DNA of 64,000 bases from an uncultured Clostridia bacterium (GTDB taxonomy: Bacteria; Bacillota; Clostridia; TANB77; CAG-465). The position numbers and the translations under genes were made by a program. This document shows positions 54,985 to 63,909 of this stretch, piece by piece (positions within the stretch are counted from its first letter, which is position 1; every line of letters starts with the position of its first letter). The stretch covers positions 73,316 through 137,315 of the forward strand of contig CAKPOO010000004.1 in NCBI GenBank assembly GCA_934169925.1, written 5' to 3'. A model generated the notes under the pieces. That model was given only the letters and a program-made list of their open reading frames with translations, did not search any database and was not told where the DNA came from.

Positions 54985-56958
54985 CTACTTTCTCAAAAAT
55001 CTTCTTTCTATTTCATATCTTGTCATTTCAAAAGCTGTTGGCCTTCCATGTGGACAGTTAAATGGATTCTCTATTTTTGACATGGAATCAACAAGTGCTA
55101 TTTGTTCCTTTACGTCTAATTTCATTCCACCTTTTACAGCTGCTTTACAAGCAAGAGTTGCTAAAAATCTATACTCTTTTTGTGAATTTTGTGTTTTTGG
55201 TGCACCTAAAATATCATCAATAATATCTTTAAACATAGAACTATATTCAATATCATATCCAATATTTGGAACACCTGATATTTTTATTGCATTTTCTCCA
55301 AATTCTTCTATTATAAATCCAGTTTTTTCTATATACTCTTTGTTTTGATCAACAACTTCTTTTTCTTTTGCAGATAATTGTACAAGTAAAGGAACTAAAA
55401 GAAGTTGAGTTTGTCTGTCTTTAGAATTATAATTTGCTTTTATTTGCTCATATAAATATCTTTCATGTGCTGCGTGTTGATCAATTAAAAACATTTTATT
55501 ATCCATTTGAATTATTATATAAGTATCAAAAATATTTCCTATATATTTGTATGGTTTTGCCTCTTTTTTTGTAAACATATCTTGCTCTTCATAATCTTGT
55601 CCTTTAAAGAAGCTTTCTTGCTTATTTTCATTCAAATTTATTTTTTCTTCGTTAACTTTATTATTTAGAATATATTCTTCTTTTTTTTCTTCTAAATCAT
55701 TATTTACTAAACTTTCAGAATTTAATACTTCTTCATTTTTTTGTTCTTTAAATTCTATTTTATTTGAAACTGGATTTATAGGATTTTCTATACCAATACT
55801 ACTATAAATTATTCTATTATTTTCTTTATTTGAATTAAAATCAAACTTTTTAGGTAAATCAAAATTTGGTTTATTTAACATACCATTATTTGCAATATCT
55901 TTAGAAATTTGATCTATCTTTTCCACATTTTGCACATCATGGATCTGAGTAAATGGATTTTTTTCTCTACTGTTGTTAACTAATGTATTTTTTACGCCAT
56001 GATAAACTGCATCAAAAACTTTTGATTCATCATCAAATTTTACTTCCAATTTAGCTGGATGTACGTTTACATCAATTGTTGCAGGATTCATTGATAAATT
56101 TAAAACGATAAATGCATATTTATTAATTGCATATTTTTCTTCACAAGCTTTGTCTATTGCAGAACTTATTGTTTTATCTTTTATATATCTGTTATTAATA
56201 TATGTAAATTGGTGCATTCTTGTAGATCTTGATACAAGAGGCATTCCTATCATTCCTGTAAGTTTTATATTATTTAATTCGTACTTTATTTCTATTACAT
56301 TTTCATAAACTTCTTTTCCAAATATATCATAAATTGTTTTTCTTAAATCACCATTTCCAGATGTATGTAAAACTTGCTTTCCATTATTTATATACTTAAT
56401 ACTAATTTGAGGATTAGCAAGTGCTATACGTGTTATTACATCTTCAATATATCCTGCTTCAGTAAAATCTTTCTTTAAGAATTTAAATCTTGCTGGAACA
56501 TTATAAAAAACATCACGTATTTCAATTCTACTGCCAACAGTTGAAGCGGCTTCTTCTTTTAAAATCACTTCACCATTTTCAACTTTTACATGAGTTCCAA
56601 TATTTTCATTTATATTTCTTGTAACTAAATCAACTCTTGAAATAGCAGCAATTGAAGCTAAAGCCTCTCCTCTAAAGCCCATTGATGTTATTTTTAATAA
56701 ATCTTCTTCTTTTCTTATTTTACTTGTAGCATGTCTTTCAAAAGCAAGCTCAACATCATCACTTGCAAATCCCATACCATCATCTGTTATTTTTATATAT
56801 TTTATACCACCATTTTTTATTTCAACTGTAACATTTTTTGCTTTAGCATCTATTGAATTTTCAACTAATTCTTTTACAATTGATGATGGTCTATCAACAA
56901 CTTCACCAGCTGCAATTTTATTTATTGTTTGATCATCTAATAAAACTACACTTCCCAT
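54985..56958 (-). CDS. mutL: DNA mismatch repair protein MutL
   Basis: 657 aa from ATG 56958 (GGAGG 7 bases upstream); the longer frame to 57054 covers the promoter. N-terminal GHL ATPase (IAAGEVVDRPSSIVKELVENSIDA, TSMGFRGEALASIA), Asn/Glu-rich linker at about 370-460, and a C-terminal domain with DQHAAHERYLYE, the metal-binding DQHA(X)2E(X)4E endonuclease motif found in organisms without MutH. Has its own promoter although it lies right after mutS. Confidence 0.96.
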   Translation of the reverse strand: MGSVVLLDDQTINKIAAGEVVDRPSSIVKELVENSIDAKAKNVTVEIKNGGIKYIKITDDGMGFASDDVELAFERHATSKIRKEEDLLKITSMGFRGEALASIAAISRVDLVTRNINENIGTHVKVENGEVILKEEAASTVGSRIEIRDVFYNVPARFKFLKKDFTEAGYIEDVITRIALANPQISIKYINNGKQVLHTSGNGDLRKTIYDIFGKEVYENVIEIKYELNNIKLTGMIGMPLVSRSTRMHQFTYINNRYIKDKTISSAIDKACEEKYAINKYAFIVLNLSMNPATIDVNVHPAKLEVKFDDESKVFDAVYHGVKNTLVNNSREKNPFTQIHDVQNVEKIDQISKDIANNGMLNKPNFDLPKKFDFNSNKENNRIIYSSIGIENPINPVSNKIEFKEQKNEEVLNSESLVNNDLEEKKEEYILNNKVNEEKINLNENKQESFFKGQDYEEQDMFTKKEAKPYKYIGNIFDTYIIIQMDNKMFLIDQHAAHERYLYEQIKANYNSKDRQTQLLLVPLLVQLSAKEKEVVDQNKEYIEKTGFIIEEFGENAIKISGVPNIGYDIEYSSMFKDIIDDILGAPKTQNSQKEYRFLATLACKAAVKGGMKLDVKEQIALVDSMSKIENPFNCPHGRPTAFEMTRYEIERRFLRK

Positions 56959-56983
56959 ATTGTATCCTCCTAAAATCACTATA

Positions 56984-57012
56984 ATTATACTATTAGTTTG
57001 TATATTTTTCAA
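56984..57012 (-). promoter_or_regulatory. mutL promoter
   Basis: Minus strand TTGAAA (57007-57012), 17-bp spacer, TATAAT (56984-56989). Confidence 0.8.
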
Positions 57013-57033
57013 ATAAAAACTAAAAATAACGAC

Positions 57034-57064
57034 AAAAAAGCACATGATTACCATGTACTTTTTA
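57034..57064 (-). terminator. mutS terminator
   Basis: AAAAAGTACATG-GTAAT-CATGTGCTTTTTT hairpin (one G-T pair) 10 bases after the mutS stop. Confidence 0.85.
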
Positions 57065-57073
57065 TCATTTAAT

Positions 57074-59668
57074 CTATTTTAATTTTTCTTTTAACTGATA
57101 TAACACTTCTAAAGCATCCTTAGGTGTTAAATCATCTAAATCAGTTTTTTCAAGAATTCTTGACACTTCTGCCATTTTATAATTAAACATATCAACTTGT
57201 ATTTCCTCAATTGTTATTTTTTTCTTCTTTTCATTTATAGTTTTTTTAGCAAGATCAATGTTTTCTAAATCTTTTAAAATATCTTTTGCCCTTGATATAA
57301 CTGATTTAGTTATACCTGCAAGCTTTGCAACATAAATACCATATGATTCATCTGCTCCACCACGAATTATTTTTCTTAAGAAAATTACATCATCACCTTT
57401 TTGTTTTACTTCGACAGAATAATTTTTAACTCCATCTATTTTTTCTTCAAGTTCTATTAATTCATGATAATGTGTAGCAAACAAAGTTTTAGCACCTATT
57501 TTTCCTGCAACATATTCAACTGTTGCCCAAGCAATTGCAAGTCCATCATAAGTAGAAGTTCCCCTACCTATTTCATCTAGAATTATTAAACTATCTTTAG
57601 TTGCATTTTCCAATATATTAGATAATTCTTGCATTTCTACCATAAAAGTAGATTGTCCCATTGCTAAATCATCTGATGCACCAATTCTTGTAAAAATTCT
57701 ATCTACTATTGAAATATTTGCACTACTAGCTGGAACGAAACAACCAAGTTGTGCCATATATGTTATAATTGCAACTTGTCTCATATATGTTGATTTACCA
57801 GCCATATTTGGTCCTGTAATTATAAGTAAACGATCTTCGTTATTATTAAGTAATGTATCATTTGGTATGAATTCCTCATTCTTTAATGCTTTTTCTACAA
57901 CAGCATGTCTTCCATCATGAATTTCAATTATACCATCTTTATTTATTTGTGGTTTTACGTAATTGTTTTTTATAGCAACACTTGCAAATGAACATATAAC
58001 ATCAATAGTAGAAATAATTTTGGCCACCTTTTGAATTCTAATTACTTCTAAAGCAACCTTTTTTCTTATTTCACAAAAAATATTATATTCTAAATCAATT
58101 AATTTTTCTTTAGCACCTAATATTTTATCTTCTATTTCTTTTAATTCTTCTGTAATATATCTTTCAGCACCAGCTAAAGTTTGCTTTCTTATATATCTAT
58201 CTTCTGGGACTTGTGATTTATATGCATTAGTAACTTCAATATAATATCCAAATACCCTATTATATCCTACTCTTAACCATTTTCCTTTTATACCAGTACG
58301 TTCTTTTTCTTTAGCTTCTAATTCCATAAGCCAATTTTGACCTTGTGTTGAAGCTTCTCTGTATTCTTTTACTTCAGTATTAAAATCTGATTTTATAATT
58401 CCACCCTCTTTTATAGTAATAGGTGGTTCTTCAATTATTGATTTTTCAATCAAATCATAAACATCATCTAATGTATCAAAAGTGTTATATAACTCAATAA
58501 AGTATTCATTTTTTGTTTCTGAGCAAATATCATAAATAACTTTTTTTAGATATGGTAATTTTTCAAGTGAAACCTTAAGTGATACTAGCTCCCTTGCATT
58601 TACACTACCATTTACAACTTTTGAAATTAATCTTTCAATATCATAAACATTTTTTAATAATTCTTGTAAATCATCTTTATATATTGAATTATTTACTAAA
58701 ACTTCAACAGCATCTTGTCTTTTAATAATATCTTCTATAACAACTAAAGGTGATTCAAGCCAATGTCTTAAAGTTCTACCTCCCATCGCAGTTACAGTTT
58801 CATCTAAAACCCAAAGTAAACTTCCTTTTTTAGTCTTTTCTCTATTACCTTCTAATATTTCAAGATTTTTTCTTGTAGCAACATCTAGTTGCATATATCT
58901 ATCTACATTATATTTACGAATATTATTGATTTGACCTATACTTGTTTTTTGAGTACTTTCAATGTAATTTAAAAGTAGATTACAAGTAAATTTTTCATCA
59001 TCTGAAAGATTAATTTGTTGCTTTTTAATTATTTCATCTAAAACATCATTTTCTTTAAAATCATCGTAGTAACTAATATATATATCAAACGCACAATTTA
59101 ATTCTTTCAAAAATAGTGTATTTTTCTTTATTTTTTCACTAAGAACAATTTCAGATGGTGAAATTCTAGATATCTCATTGAATAATTTTATATTTGCATC
59201 AATACCAGAAAAACTTGAAATCAAGAATTCTCCAGTTGAAATGTCACAAAAAGCAATCTGAGTTGAATCTTTTTCATAATTAATTGAGCATATATAATTA
59301 TTCTTTTTATCATCAAGCATTGTAAGATCTGTAATTGTACCAGGTGTTACTATCTTTACAACATCTCTTTTTACAATACCCTTTGCTTCTTTTGGATCTT
59401 CAAGTTGTTCACAAATAGCAACTTTAAAACCTTTTTCAACAAGTTTTGTAATATATGTGTTTACAGCATGATGAGGAATTCCACACATAGGAGCTCTTTC
59501 TTCTAATCCACAATCTTTACCAGTTAATGTAAGTTCAAGTTCTCTACTACATGTTATAGCATCATCAAAAAACATTTCATAAAAATCACCAAGTCTATAA
59601 AACAAAATACAATCTTTATATTTTTCTTTTGTTTCTAAATACATTTGCATCATTGGTGTTAGTGCCAT
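57074..59668 (-). CDS. mutS: DNA mismatch recognition protein MutS
   Basis: 864 aa from ATG 59668 (MALTPMMQMYLETKEKYKD). Domain I has the mismatch-reading Phe-x-Glu in the FYRLGDFYEMFFDDA segment; the ATPase has Walker A TGPNMAGKST and LIILDEIGRGTSTYDG; the helix-turn-helix and dimerisation end (GGADESYGIYVAKLAG) is complete. AAGGG precedes the start. Own promoter and terminator. Confidence 0.97.
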   Translation of the reverse strand: MALTPMMQMYLETKEKYKDCILFYRLGDFYEMFFDDAITCSRELELTLTGKDCGLEERAPMCGIPHHAVNTYITKLVEKGFKVAICEQLEDPKEAKGIVKRDVVKIVTPGTITDLTMLDDKKNNYICSINYEKDSTQIAFCDISTGEFLISSFSGIDANIKLFNEISRISPSEIVLSEKIKKNTLFLKELNCAFDIYISYYDDFKENDVLDEIIKKQQINLSDDEKFTCNLLLNYIESTQKTSIGQINNIRKYNVDRYMQLDVATRKNLEILEGNREKTKKGSLLWVLDETVTAMGGRTLRHWLESPLVVIEDIIKRQDAVEVLVNNSIYKDDLQELLKNVYDIERLISKVVNGSVNARELVSLKVSLEKLPYLKKVIYDICSETKNEYFIELYNTFDTLDDVYDLIEKSIIEEPPITIKEGGIIKSDFNTEVKEYREASTQGQNWLMELEAKEKERTGIKGKWLRVGYNRVFGYYIEVTNAYKSQVPEDRYIRKQTLAGAERYITEELKEIEDKILGAKEKLIDLEYNIFCEIRKKVALEVIRIQKVAKIISTIDVICSFASVAIKNNYVKPQINKDGIIEIHDGRHAVVEKALKNEEFIPNDTLLNNNEDRLLIITGPNMAGKSTYMRQVAIITYMAQLGCFVPASSANISIVDRIFTRIGASDDLAMGQSTFMVEMQELSNILENATKDSLIILDEIGRGTSTYDGLAIAWATVEYVAGKIGAKTLFATHYHELIELEEKIDGVKNYSVEVKQKGDDVIFLRKIIRGGADESYGIYVAKLAGITKSVISRAKDILKDLENIDLAKKTINEKKKKITIEEIQVDMFNYKMAEVSRILEKTDLDDLTPKDALEVLYQLKEKLK

Positions 59669-59693
59669 ATCTATCATCCCTTCAAACATGAAA

Positions 59694-59722
59694 ATTATAT
59701 CAAAATATGTCTAAAAAAACAA
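59694..59722 (-). promoter_or_regulatory. mutS promoter
   Basis: Minus strand TTGTTT (59717-59722), 17-bp spacer, TATAAT (59694-59699). Confidence 0.7.
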
Positions 59723-59726
59723 GAAA

Positions 59727-59757
59727 AAAATAAAAGATAGCATAAAAATACTATCTT
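59727..59757 (-). terminator. Terminator of the spmA-spmB-54-aa gene unit
   Basis: AAGATAG / CTATCTT stem with TATTTTTATG loop then TTTATTTTTTT on the minus strand. Confidence 0.8.
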
Positions 59758-59759
59758 CG

Positions 59760-59924
59760 TCACTTAAAAATATTTCTTACTTTTTTATAAATTTTTGAAA
59801 AAAAAGTATCTTTTTTTACTACACTAATGGCCATACAATCAAAAGTTCTTGTTTTATCTACATCAATGGTCATTTTTATTTTATTATTGTTATTACAAAA
59901 ATCATTTTCTTTTTTTAAATCCAT
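59760..59924 (-). CDS. Small hypothetical protein (54 aa)
   Basis: From ATG 59924 (AGGGGAT upstream): MDLKKENDFCNNNNKIKMTI then VDKTRTFDCMAISVVKKDTF and a basic end. Not membrane-bound. Follows spmB on the same strand by 53 bases and ends right before a terminator; possibly a sporulation-operon member. No family recognised. Confidence 0.6.
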   Translation of the reverse strand: MDLKKENDFCNNNNKIKMTIDVDKTRTFDCMAISVVKKDTFFSKIYKKVRNIFK

Positions 59925-59977
59925 TATTATCCCCTGCAATACAATAATACAATAATCGACAAAATTTTTCAACTATA

Positions 59978-60502
59978 TTAGAAAAATCCCATATTTACAA
60001 TAATTATAGACATTATAATTGCTGTTATATCTGCTATTAAACCTGCTATTAAAGTTCCTCTTACTTTTTTTATATTAACACTTCCAAAAAGAACAGTCAT
60101 AGTATAAATTGTAGTTTCTGTTGAACCCATTAAAATACAAGCAATTTTTCCAACAATACTATCAGGTCCGTTATTTTTTAACACCTCCATAACTATTCCA
60201 GTTGAAGCACTTCCAGAAATAGGCCTTAAAAAAAATAATGGAATAACATCATTAGATAAATTAATTTTACTAAAAAAACTACTAAAAGGTCGTGATAAAA
60301 ATTCAATTACACCACTATTTATTAATAAATTAATTGCAATTGTTATTGCAAAAATATACGGAAATATTTTATACAATACTTGTATTCCATCAAGGACACC
60401 TTCAATAAATAAATTTAATACATCTTTTTTTTCTACAATTCCAACTACTAAAGTTAAAACAATAAAAATCGGAACTATACTAGAAATAATATAATTTAAC
60501 AT
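59978..60502 (-). CDS. spmB: Spore maturation protein B
   Basis: 174-aa membrane protein with four to five helices and the nucleoside-recognition/SpmB core FLRPISGSASTGIVMEVL and MGSTETTIYTMTVLFGS. SpmA and SpmB are needed for spore core dehydration. Starts 1 base after the spmA stop. Confidence 0.95.
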   Translation of the reverse strand: MLNYIISSIVPIFIVLTLVVGIVEKKDVLNLFIEGVLDGIQVLYKIFPYIFAITIAINLLINSGVIEFLSRPFSSFFSKINLSNDVIPLFFLRPISGSASTGIVMEVLKNNGPDSIVGKIACILMGSTETTIYTMTVLFGSVNIKKVRGTLIAGLIADITAIIMSIIIVNMGFF

Positions 60503-60503
60503 T

Positions 60504-61076
60504 TTATATCCTCTTATTTAAAAATTTAATGCTAAAAATTCCTGCAATTAAAGCAGTTATGGAAATAGTTAAAACAGGAATAATTACACCATTTGGATTA
60601 GTAGAATTATACGTCGATCTAAGTGATATTATAGTAGTTGGAATAAGCTGAATTGATGCTGTATTTATAAGAACAAAAGTAGTCATTAAATTATTTGGTT
60701 TTGTTTTATCGTTATTTTCTTTTTGCAAACTTTTTATTGCTTTTATTCCGTTGATAGTTGATGCATTACCAAGACCTAACATATTTGATGCCATATTAAG
60801 TGAAATATAATTTATAGATTCTTCTGATAAATTATTCTTTCCAAAAATCAAATTTATTGGATATTTTAAAATTTTAGAAAATTTTTTCATCAATGAGGTA
60901 CTTTCAAACACTTTAAAAATACCACTCCAAAAACACATTATACTTGCTAAAGTTATAACATTTTCAATTGCTGATTTTGAACTATTTATAGTAACATTTA
61001 AAACTTGAGTTACATTGCCTATTATAAAAAAATAAACTATGGCTATAATCATAAAAAAACTCCAAATTTTTGACAT
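60504..61076 (-). CDS. spmA: Spore maturation protein A
   Basis: 190 aa from ATG 61076 (GGTGG upstream). Polytopic membrane protein with the gate-like MCFWSGIFKVFEST, NMASNMLGLGNASTINGIKAI and NTASIQLIPTTIISLRSTYNST segments typical of SpmA. It pairs with spmB; in B. subtilis dacB precedes this pair, but not here. Confidence 0.95.
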   Translation of the reverse strand: MSKIWSFFMIIAIVYFFIIGNVTQVLNVTINSSKSAIENVITLASIMCFWSGIFKVFESTSLMKKFSKILKYPINLIFGKNNLSEESINYISLNMASNMLGLGNASTINGIKAIKSLQKENNDKTKPNNLMTTFVLINTASIQLIPTTIISLRSTYNSTNPNGVIIPVLTISITALIAGIFSIKFLNKRI

Positions 61077-61121
61077 TTTACCACCTATTACATGTATATT
61101 CATGTCAAAATAATTTAAAAC

Positions 61122-61150
61122 TTGACAAACAGATTTTTCGATTATATAAT
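61122..61150 (+). promoter_or_regulatory. Promoter of the deaminase gene
   Basis: TTGACA (61122-61127), 17-bp spacer, TATAAT (61145-61150): consensus pair. Confidence 0.9.
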
Positions 61151-61180
61151 GAGGAAAAAATAATTTATGGAGGTATAACT

Positions 61181-61654
61181 ATGCCAAAAAGAGAAAATAT
61201 ATTATCATTAGATGAAACTTTCATGGCGCTTGCCAAGGTTATAGCAAAAAGAAGCCCCGATCCAAATACACAGGTTGGTGCCTGCATTGTAAGTTCTGAC
61301 AACAAAGTTGTATCTCTTGGATACAATAAGTTTCCAAACAATTGCGATGATGAATTTCCTTGGAATAGAGATGATGAAGATCCTTTGCAGAATAAATATT
61401 TATATGTAGTACATTCTGAACTTAATGCTATATTAGATGCTCAGGGAAAAGATCTTAAAGGCTGCAAGATATATGTTACCTTATTTCCTTGCAATGAATG
61501 TACAAAAGCGATAATTCAGGCTGGTATTTCTGAAGTTATTTACCTTTCTGATAAAGATCATCATAAAGATTTTTCTATTGCTTCTAGAAGAATGCTTAAT
61601 GCTGCTAATATAAAAATAAGGCAGTTCGAACCAAAGTATTCTATAATTTTTTAA
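61181..61654 (+). CDS. dCMP deaminase family protein
   Basis: 157 aa from ATG 61181 (GGAGG upstream). Cytidine/deoxycytidylate deaminase fold with zinc site: His78 and catalytic Glu80 in VVHSELNAI, Cys104 and Cys107 in LFPCNECTKAI. SPDPNTQVGACIV and LGYNKFPNNC are deoxycytidylate-deaminase signatures, and the length matches ComEB/DCD proteins. It would supply dUMP for thymidylate synthesis, complementing the dUTPase. Codons ending in C or G are more frequent here than in neighbours (CAG, TGC, GCC), possibly foreign. Confidence 0.88.
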   Translation: MPKRENILSLDETFMALAKVIAKRSPDPNTQVGACIVSSDNKVVSLGYNKFPNNCDDEFPWNRDDEDPLQNKYLYVVHSELNAILDAQGKDLKGCKIYVTLFPCNECTKAIIQAGISEVIYLSDKDHHKDFSIASRRMLNAANIKIRQFEPKYSIIF

Positions 61655-61710
61655 TCAAAAACACAACTAGATAGAGATATTTCTCTTTTCTAGTTGTGTT
61701 TCTTTTTAAA
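61655..61710. terminator. Bidirectional terminator
   Basis: AAACACAACTAGA / TCTAGTTGTGTTT stem with an inner paired AGAGAT region, T-runs flanking. Confidence 0.87.
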
Positions 61711-61721
61711 TTTTTAAGCGG

Positions 61722-62153
61722 TTATGCTTTATTATAATCTTCAGTGTACTTCTGAAGTGGTGCAATATCAGTAACACATATTACTTTATATTTTCCATCC
61801 GCTACTACCTCTTCAATTTGTTCTTCTGAATAATACTCCCAGAACGGCACAATATTTTTTATAACTCCTTTTCCATCAGAATTATCACCAGCAATAGTTT
61901 CAGGCTTACCATCTACAAACCTAGTATATCCTTTTTCATCTTTATAAAAAAGATCATATTCTTCTGAAGACAAAGCTCCATTTTCAACAAGTACAGATAA
62001 AAAATCTTTTTCTTTCTTACTAGCCATAGCACCAAATGCACCTTTTAATGTTTCCTTGGTACTTACCTTACTTTCCACAAGTGTTGCCAAGAAAACATTT
62101 TCTTTCTTAAAATTAGTTCCAATTTTTTGATGACATGTTATCTTAAATCCCAT
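61722..62153 (-). CDS. Hypothetical protein (143 aa)
   Basis: Soluble, acidic, 143 aa: a short alpha-rich N-terminal half (ESKVSTKETLKGAFGAMASKKEKDFLSVL) and a more beta C-terminal half (GKYKVICVTDIAPLQKYTEDYNKA). Ribosome site AAGGAGAA upstream. No family recognised. Base composition is slightly less AT-rich than neighbours. Confidence 0.62.
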   Translation of the reverse strand: MGFKITCHQKIGTNFKKENVFLATLVESKVSTKETLKGAFGAMASKKEKDFLSVLVENGALSSEEYDLFYKDEKGYTRFVDGKPETIAGDNSDGKGVIKNIVPFWEYYSEEQIEEVVADGKYKVICVTDIAPLQKYTEDYNKA

Positions 62154-62358
62154 AATTTTTCTCCTTCTTAAAATTTTGTTAATAGGTTACTACTAAAAGT
62201 TAAAGGATCATTCCTCTTACTAATTAGTGAAAGAAGGTTAACAATACAGTAAATACTATATTAGGCGTTATTATAACACTTTTTACTTTAAATTACAATA
62301 ATAGCTTTTGTTTTTCTTTGAATCAAAAAAATCAACCAGCATATAACTGATTGATCAT

Positions 62359-62434
62359 TGGTGCTCCCGAGACGAATCGAACGTCCGACCAACGACTTAG
62401 GAGGTCGCTGCTCTATCCCCTGAGCTACGGAAGC
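62359..62434 (-). tRNA. tRNA-Arg (anticodon CCT)
   Basis: Minus strand: acceptor GCTTCCG/CGGGAGC, D-arm AGCTCAGGGGATAGAGC, anticodon arm GCGAC-CTCCTAA-GTCGT, T-arm GGACGTTCGATTCGTCT, encoded CCA. The 205 bases between it and the upstream hypothetical gene show no gene. Confidence 0.96.
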
Positions 62435-62445
62435 TATCAATGATA

Positions 62446-62473
62446 ATTATATCAAAATTAAGATATAAATCAA
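62446..62473 (-). promoter_or_regulatory. Promoter of tRNA-Arg(CCT)
   Basis: Minus strand TTGATT (62468-62473), 16-bp spacer, TATAAT (62446-62451). Confidence 0.75.
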
Positions 62474-62491
62474 TAAAAAAAATTAAAATTA

Positions 62492-62520
62492 TTGAAATTT
62501 GATATATTTTATTATATAAT
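62492..62520 (+). promoter_or_regulatory. Promoter of tRNA-Arg(ACG)
   Basis: TTGAAA (62492-62497), 17-bp spacer, TATAAT (62515-62520). Confidence 0.8.
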
Positions 62521-62530
62521 GTATTTGCTT

Positions 62531-62607
<77 letters not shown>

Positions 62608-62637
62608 ATGACGTATCTGTTCGAACTAACAGATGGA

Positions 62638-62672
62638 TTAAAAATCATTCAAGTAAGTTGGATGATTTTTTT
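62638..62672 (+). terminator. Terminator after tRNA-Arg(ACG)
   Basis: AAAATCAT.C / G.ATGATTTTTTT imperfect stem around AAGTAAGTT. Confidence 0.7.
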
Positions 62673-62726
62673 CTTTGCACAAAAAAACATCATCCAATAT
62701 CCTAAAAAGAAAGGATGGTGCTTGAA

Positions 62727-62837
62727 ATGAAGATAATTAAAGAAGAACTACGATTTGAGGAAAACTTAAAGAAAAGACTAGAGTTTATATGTGAGTTCTC
62801 AAAGGTTACTCCTACTTTTGTTAGATGGTGCAAATGA
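62727..62837 (+). CDS. Small hypothetical protein (36 aa)
   Basis: ATG at 62727 to TGA at 62837: MKIIKEELRFEENLKKRLEF then ICEFSKVTPTFVRWCK. Charged amphipathic helix. It ends by overlapping the ATG of the next ORF (ATGA), which argues for translational coupling. No family recognised; probably accessory. Confidence 0.5.
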   Translation: MKIIKEELRFEENLKKRLEFICEFSKVTPTFVRWCK

Positions 62838-63114
62838 AGAATTTAAGAGAAGTAAAAGATGCTTTATTAAAAGAGTGGTTAGAATTTCGAGAAGAAACAG
62901 CATTTTGTGAGATGACTCCTCAAGATAAGAAATATTGTATCTATTTTGAAGAAATTGCAGAGAGAATACTAAAAAATGTCCCTGAACAGATAAAAAATAT
63001 GTTCAAAAACAACTTGATCAACTTGAAAAAAACTTTATGAATTACCTATATTACTGGAATGAGAAATATTATAGAAATGGTTTTGTGGATGTGATTGAGT
63101 TGTTAGAAATATAA
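62834..63114 (+). pseudogene. DUF6809-like small protein broken by a frameshift
   Basis: The first frame (ATG 62834, MKNLREVKDALLKEWLEF ... NVPEQIKNM) stops early at 63040. From about 62992 another frame gives KKYVQKQLDQLEKNFMNYL and YYWNEKYYRNGFVDVIELLEI, whose YYRxGFxDxxxLL end is the usual close of DUF6809-type proteins found in mobile elements. Adding one A to the A6 run at 62992-62997 joins the two halves into about 93 aa. Recent disruption or a sequencing error in the homopolymer. Confidence 0.6.
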
Positions 63115-63120
63115 ATTACA

Positions 63121-63162
63121 GGATGTAGAGAATTAAGTGTGTTCCCTACATCTTATTTTATT
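63121..63162 (+). terminator. Terminator of the small-protein unit
   Basis: GATGTAG(A)GAA / TTC(C)CTACATC stem then TTATTTTATTTT. Confidence 0.8.
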
Positions 63163-63182
63163 TTCAAATATTGGCTTTTTTA

Positions 63183-63211
63183 TTGTAAAAATCGACTAAA
63201 ATTGATATAAT
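63183..63211 (+). promoter_or_regulatory. Promoter of the Nudix gene
   Basis: TTGTAA (63183-63188), 17-bp spacer, TATAAT (63206-63211). Confidence 0.75.
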
Positions 63212-63251
63212 AGGTGCGAGATAAATAGTAAGTTGCAGGGGAGATTTATGT

Positions 63252-63866
63252 ATGGAAAAGTGGTTAAAATGGGCAATAGAAATTCAAAGTTTAGCACAAG
63301 CAGGACTTACATATACAGATAATGTATATGATATAGAAAGATATGAAAGATTAAGAGAAATAGCAGCAGAAATAATAGAAGAAAAAAGTAATATAAGCTT
63401 GAAAAAAGTAAAAGATTTATTTTGCAACGAAAATGGGTATCAAACACCTAAAATAGATACAAGAGCCGCCATATTTAAAGATGAGAAAATTTTACTAACT
63501 CACGAAAATAATGGGACTTGGTCATTGCCTGGTGGCTGGTGTGATGTTTTAGAATCTGTTGCAAGTAATACAATAAAGGAAGTAAAAGAAGAAACTGGAT
63601 TAGATGTAGAAACAATTAAAATAATTGCAGTCCAAGATAGAAACAAACATAATAAACCTATATATGCCTATGGAGTATGTAAAATATTTGTATTATGTAA
63701 TGTTATTAGTGGAGAATTTATTGAAAATATTGAAACGACAGAAATTAAATATTTTTCATTAGATGAGATGCCAAATAATTTAGCAGAAGAAAAAACAAAT
63801 AATGAACAAATTGAGATGTGTTTTAAATCATATAAAGATGAAAAGTGGCAAACACAATTTGATTAA
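63252..63866 (+). CDS. Nudix hydrolase with N-terminal helical domain
   Basis: 204 aa. Residues 1-65 form a helical extension (EKWLKWAIEIQSLAQAGLTYT ... YERLREIAAEI) like the Nudix_N_2 domain of ADP-ribose/UDP-X hydrolases. The Nudix box is GGWCDVLESVASNTIKEVKE then ETGL, with Lys for the usual Arg in REUxEE. IDTRAAIFKDEKILLTHENNGTWSLPGG precedes it. Substrate unknown. GGGGAG lies 8 bases before the ATG at 63252. Confidence 0.88.
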   Translation: MEKWLKWAIEIQSLAQAGLTYTDNVYDIERYERLREIAAEIIEEKSNISLKKVKDLFCNENGYQTPKIDTRAAIFKDEKILLTHENNGTWSLPGGWCDVLESVASNTIKEVKEETGLDVETIKIIAVQDRNKHNKPIYAYGVCKIFVLCNVISGEFIENIETTEIKYFSLDEMPNNLAEEKTNNEQIEMCFKSYKDEKWQTQFD

Positions 63867-63909
63867 AAATTACAATTTTGATAATAAAGAAAAAGGAAAA
63901 TTATGTATT

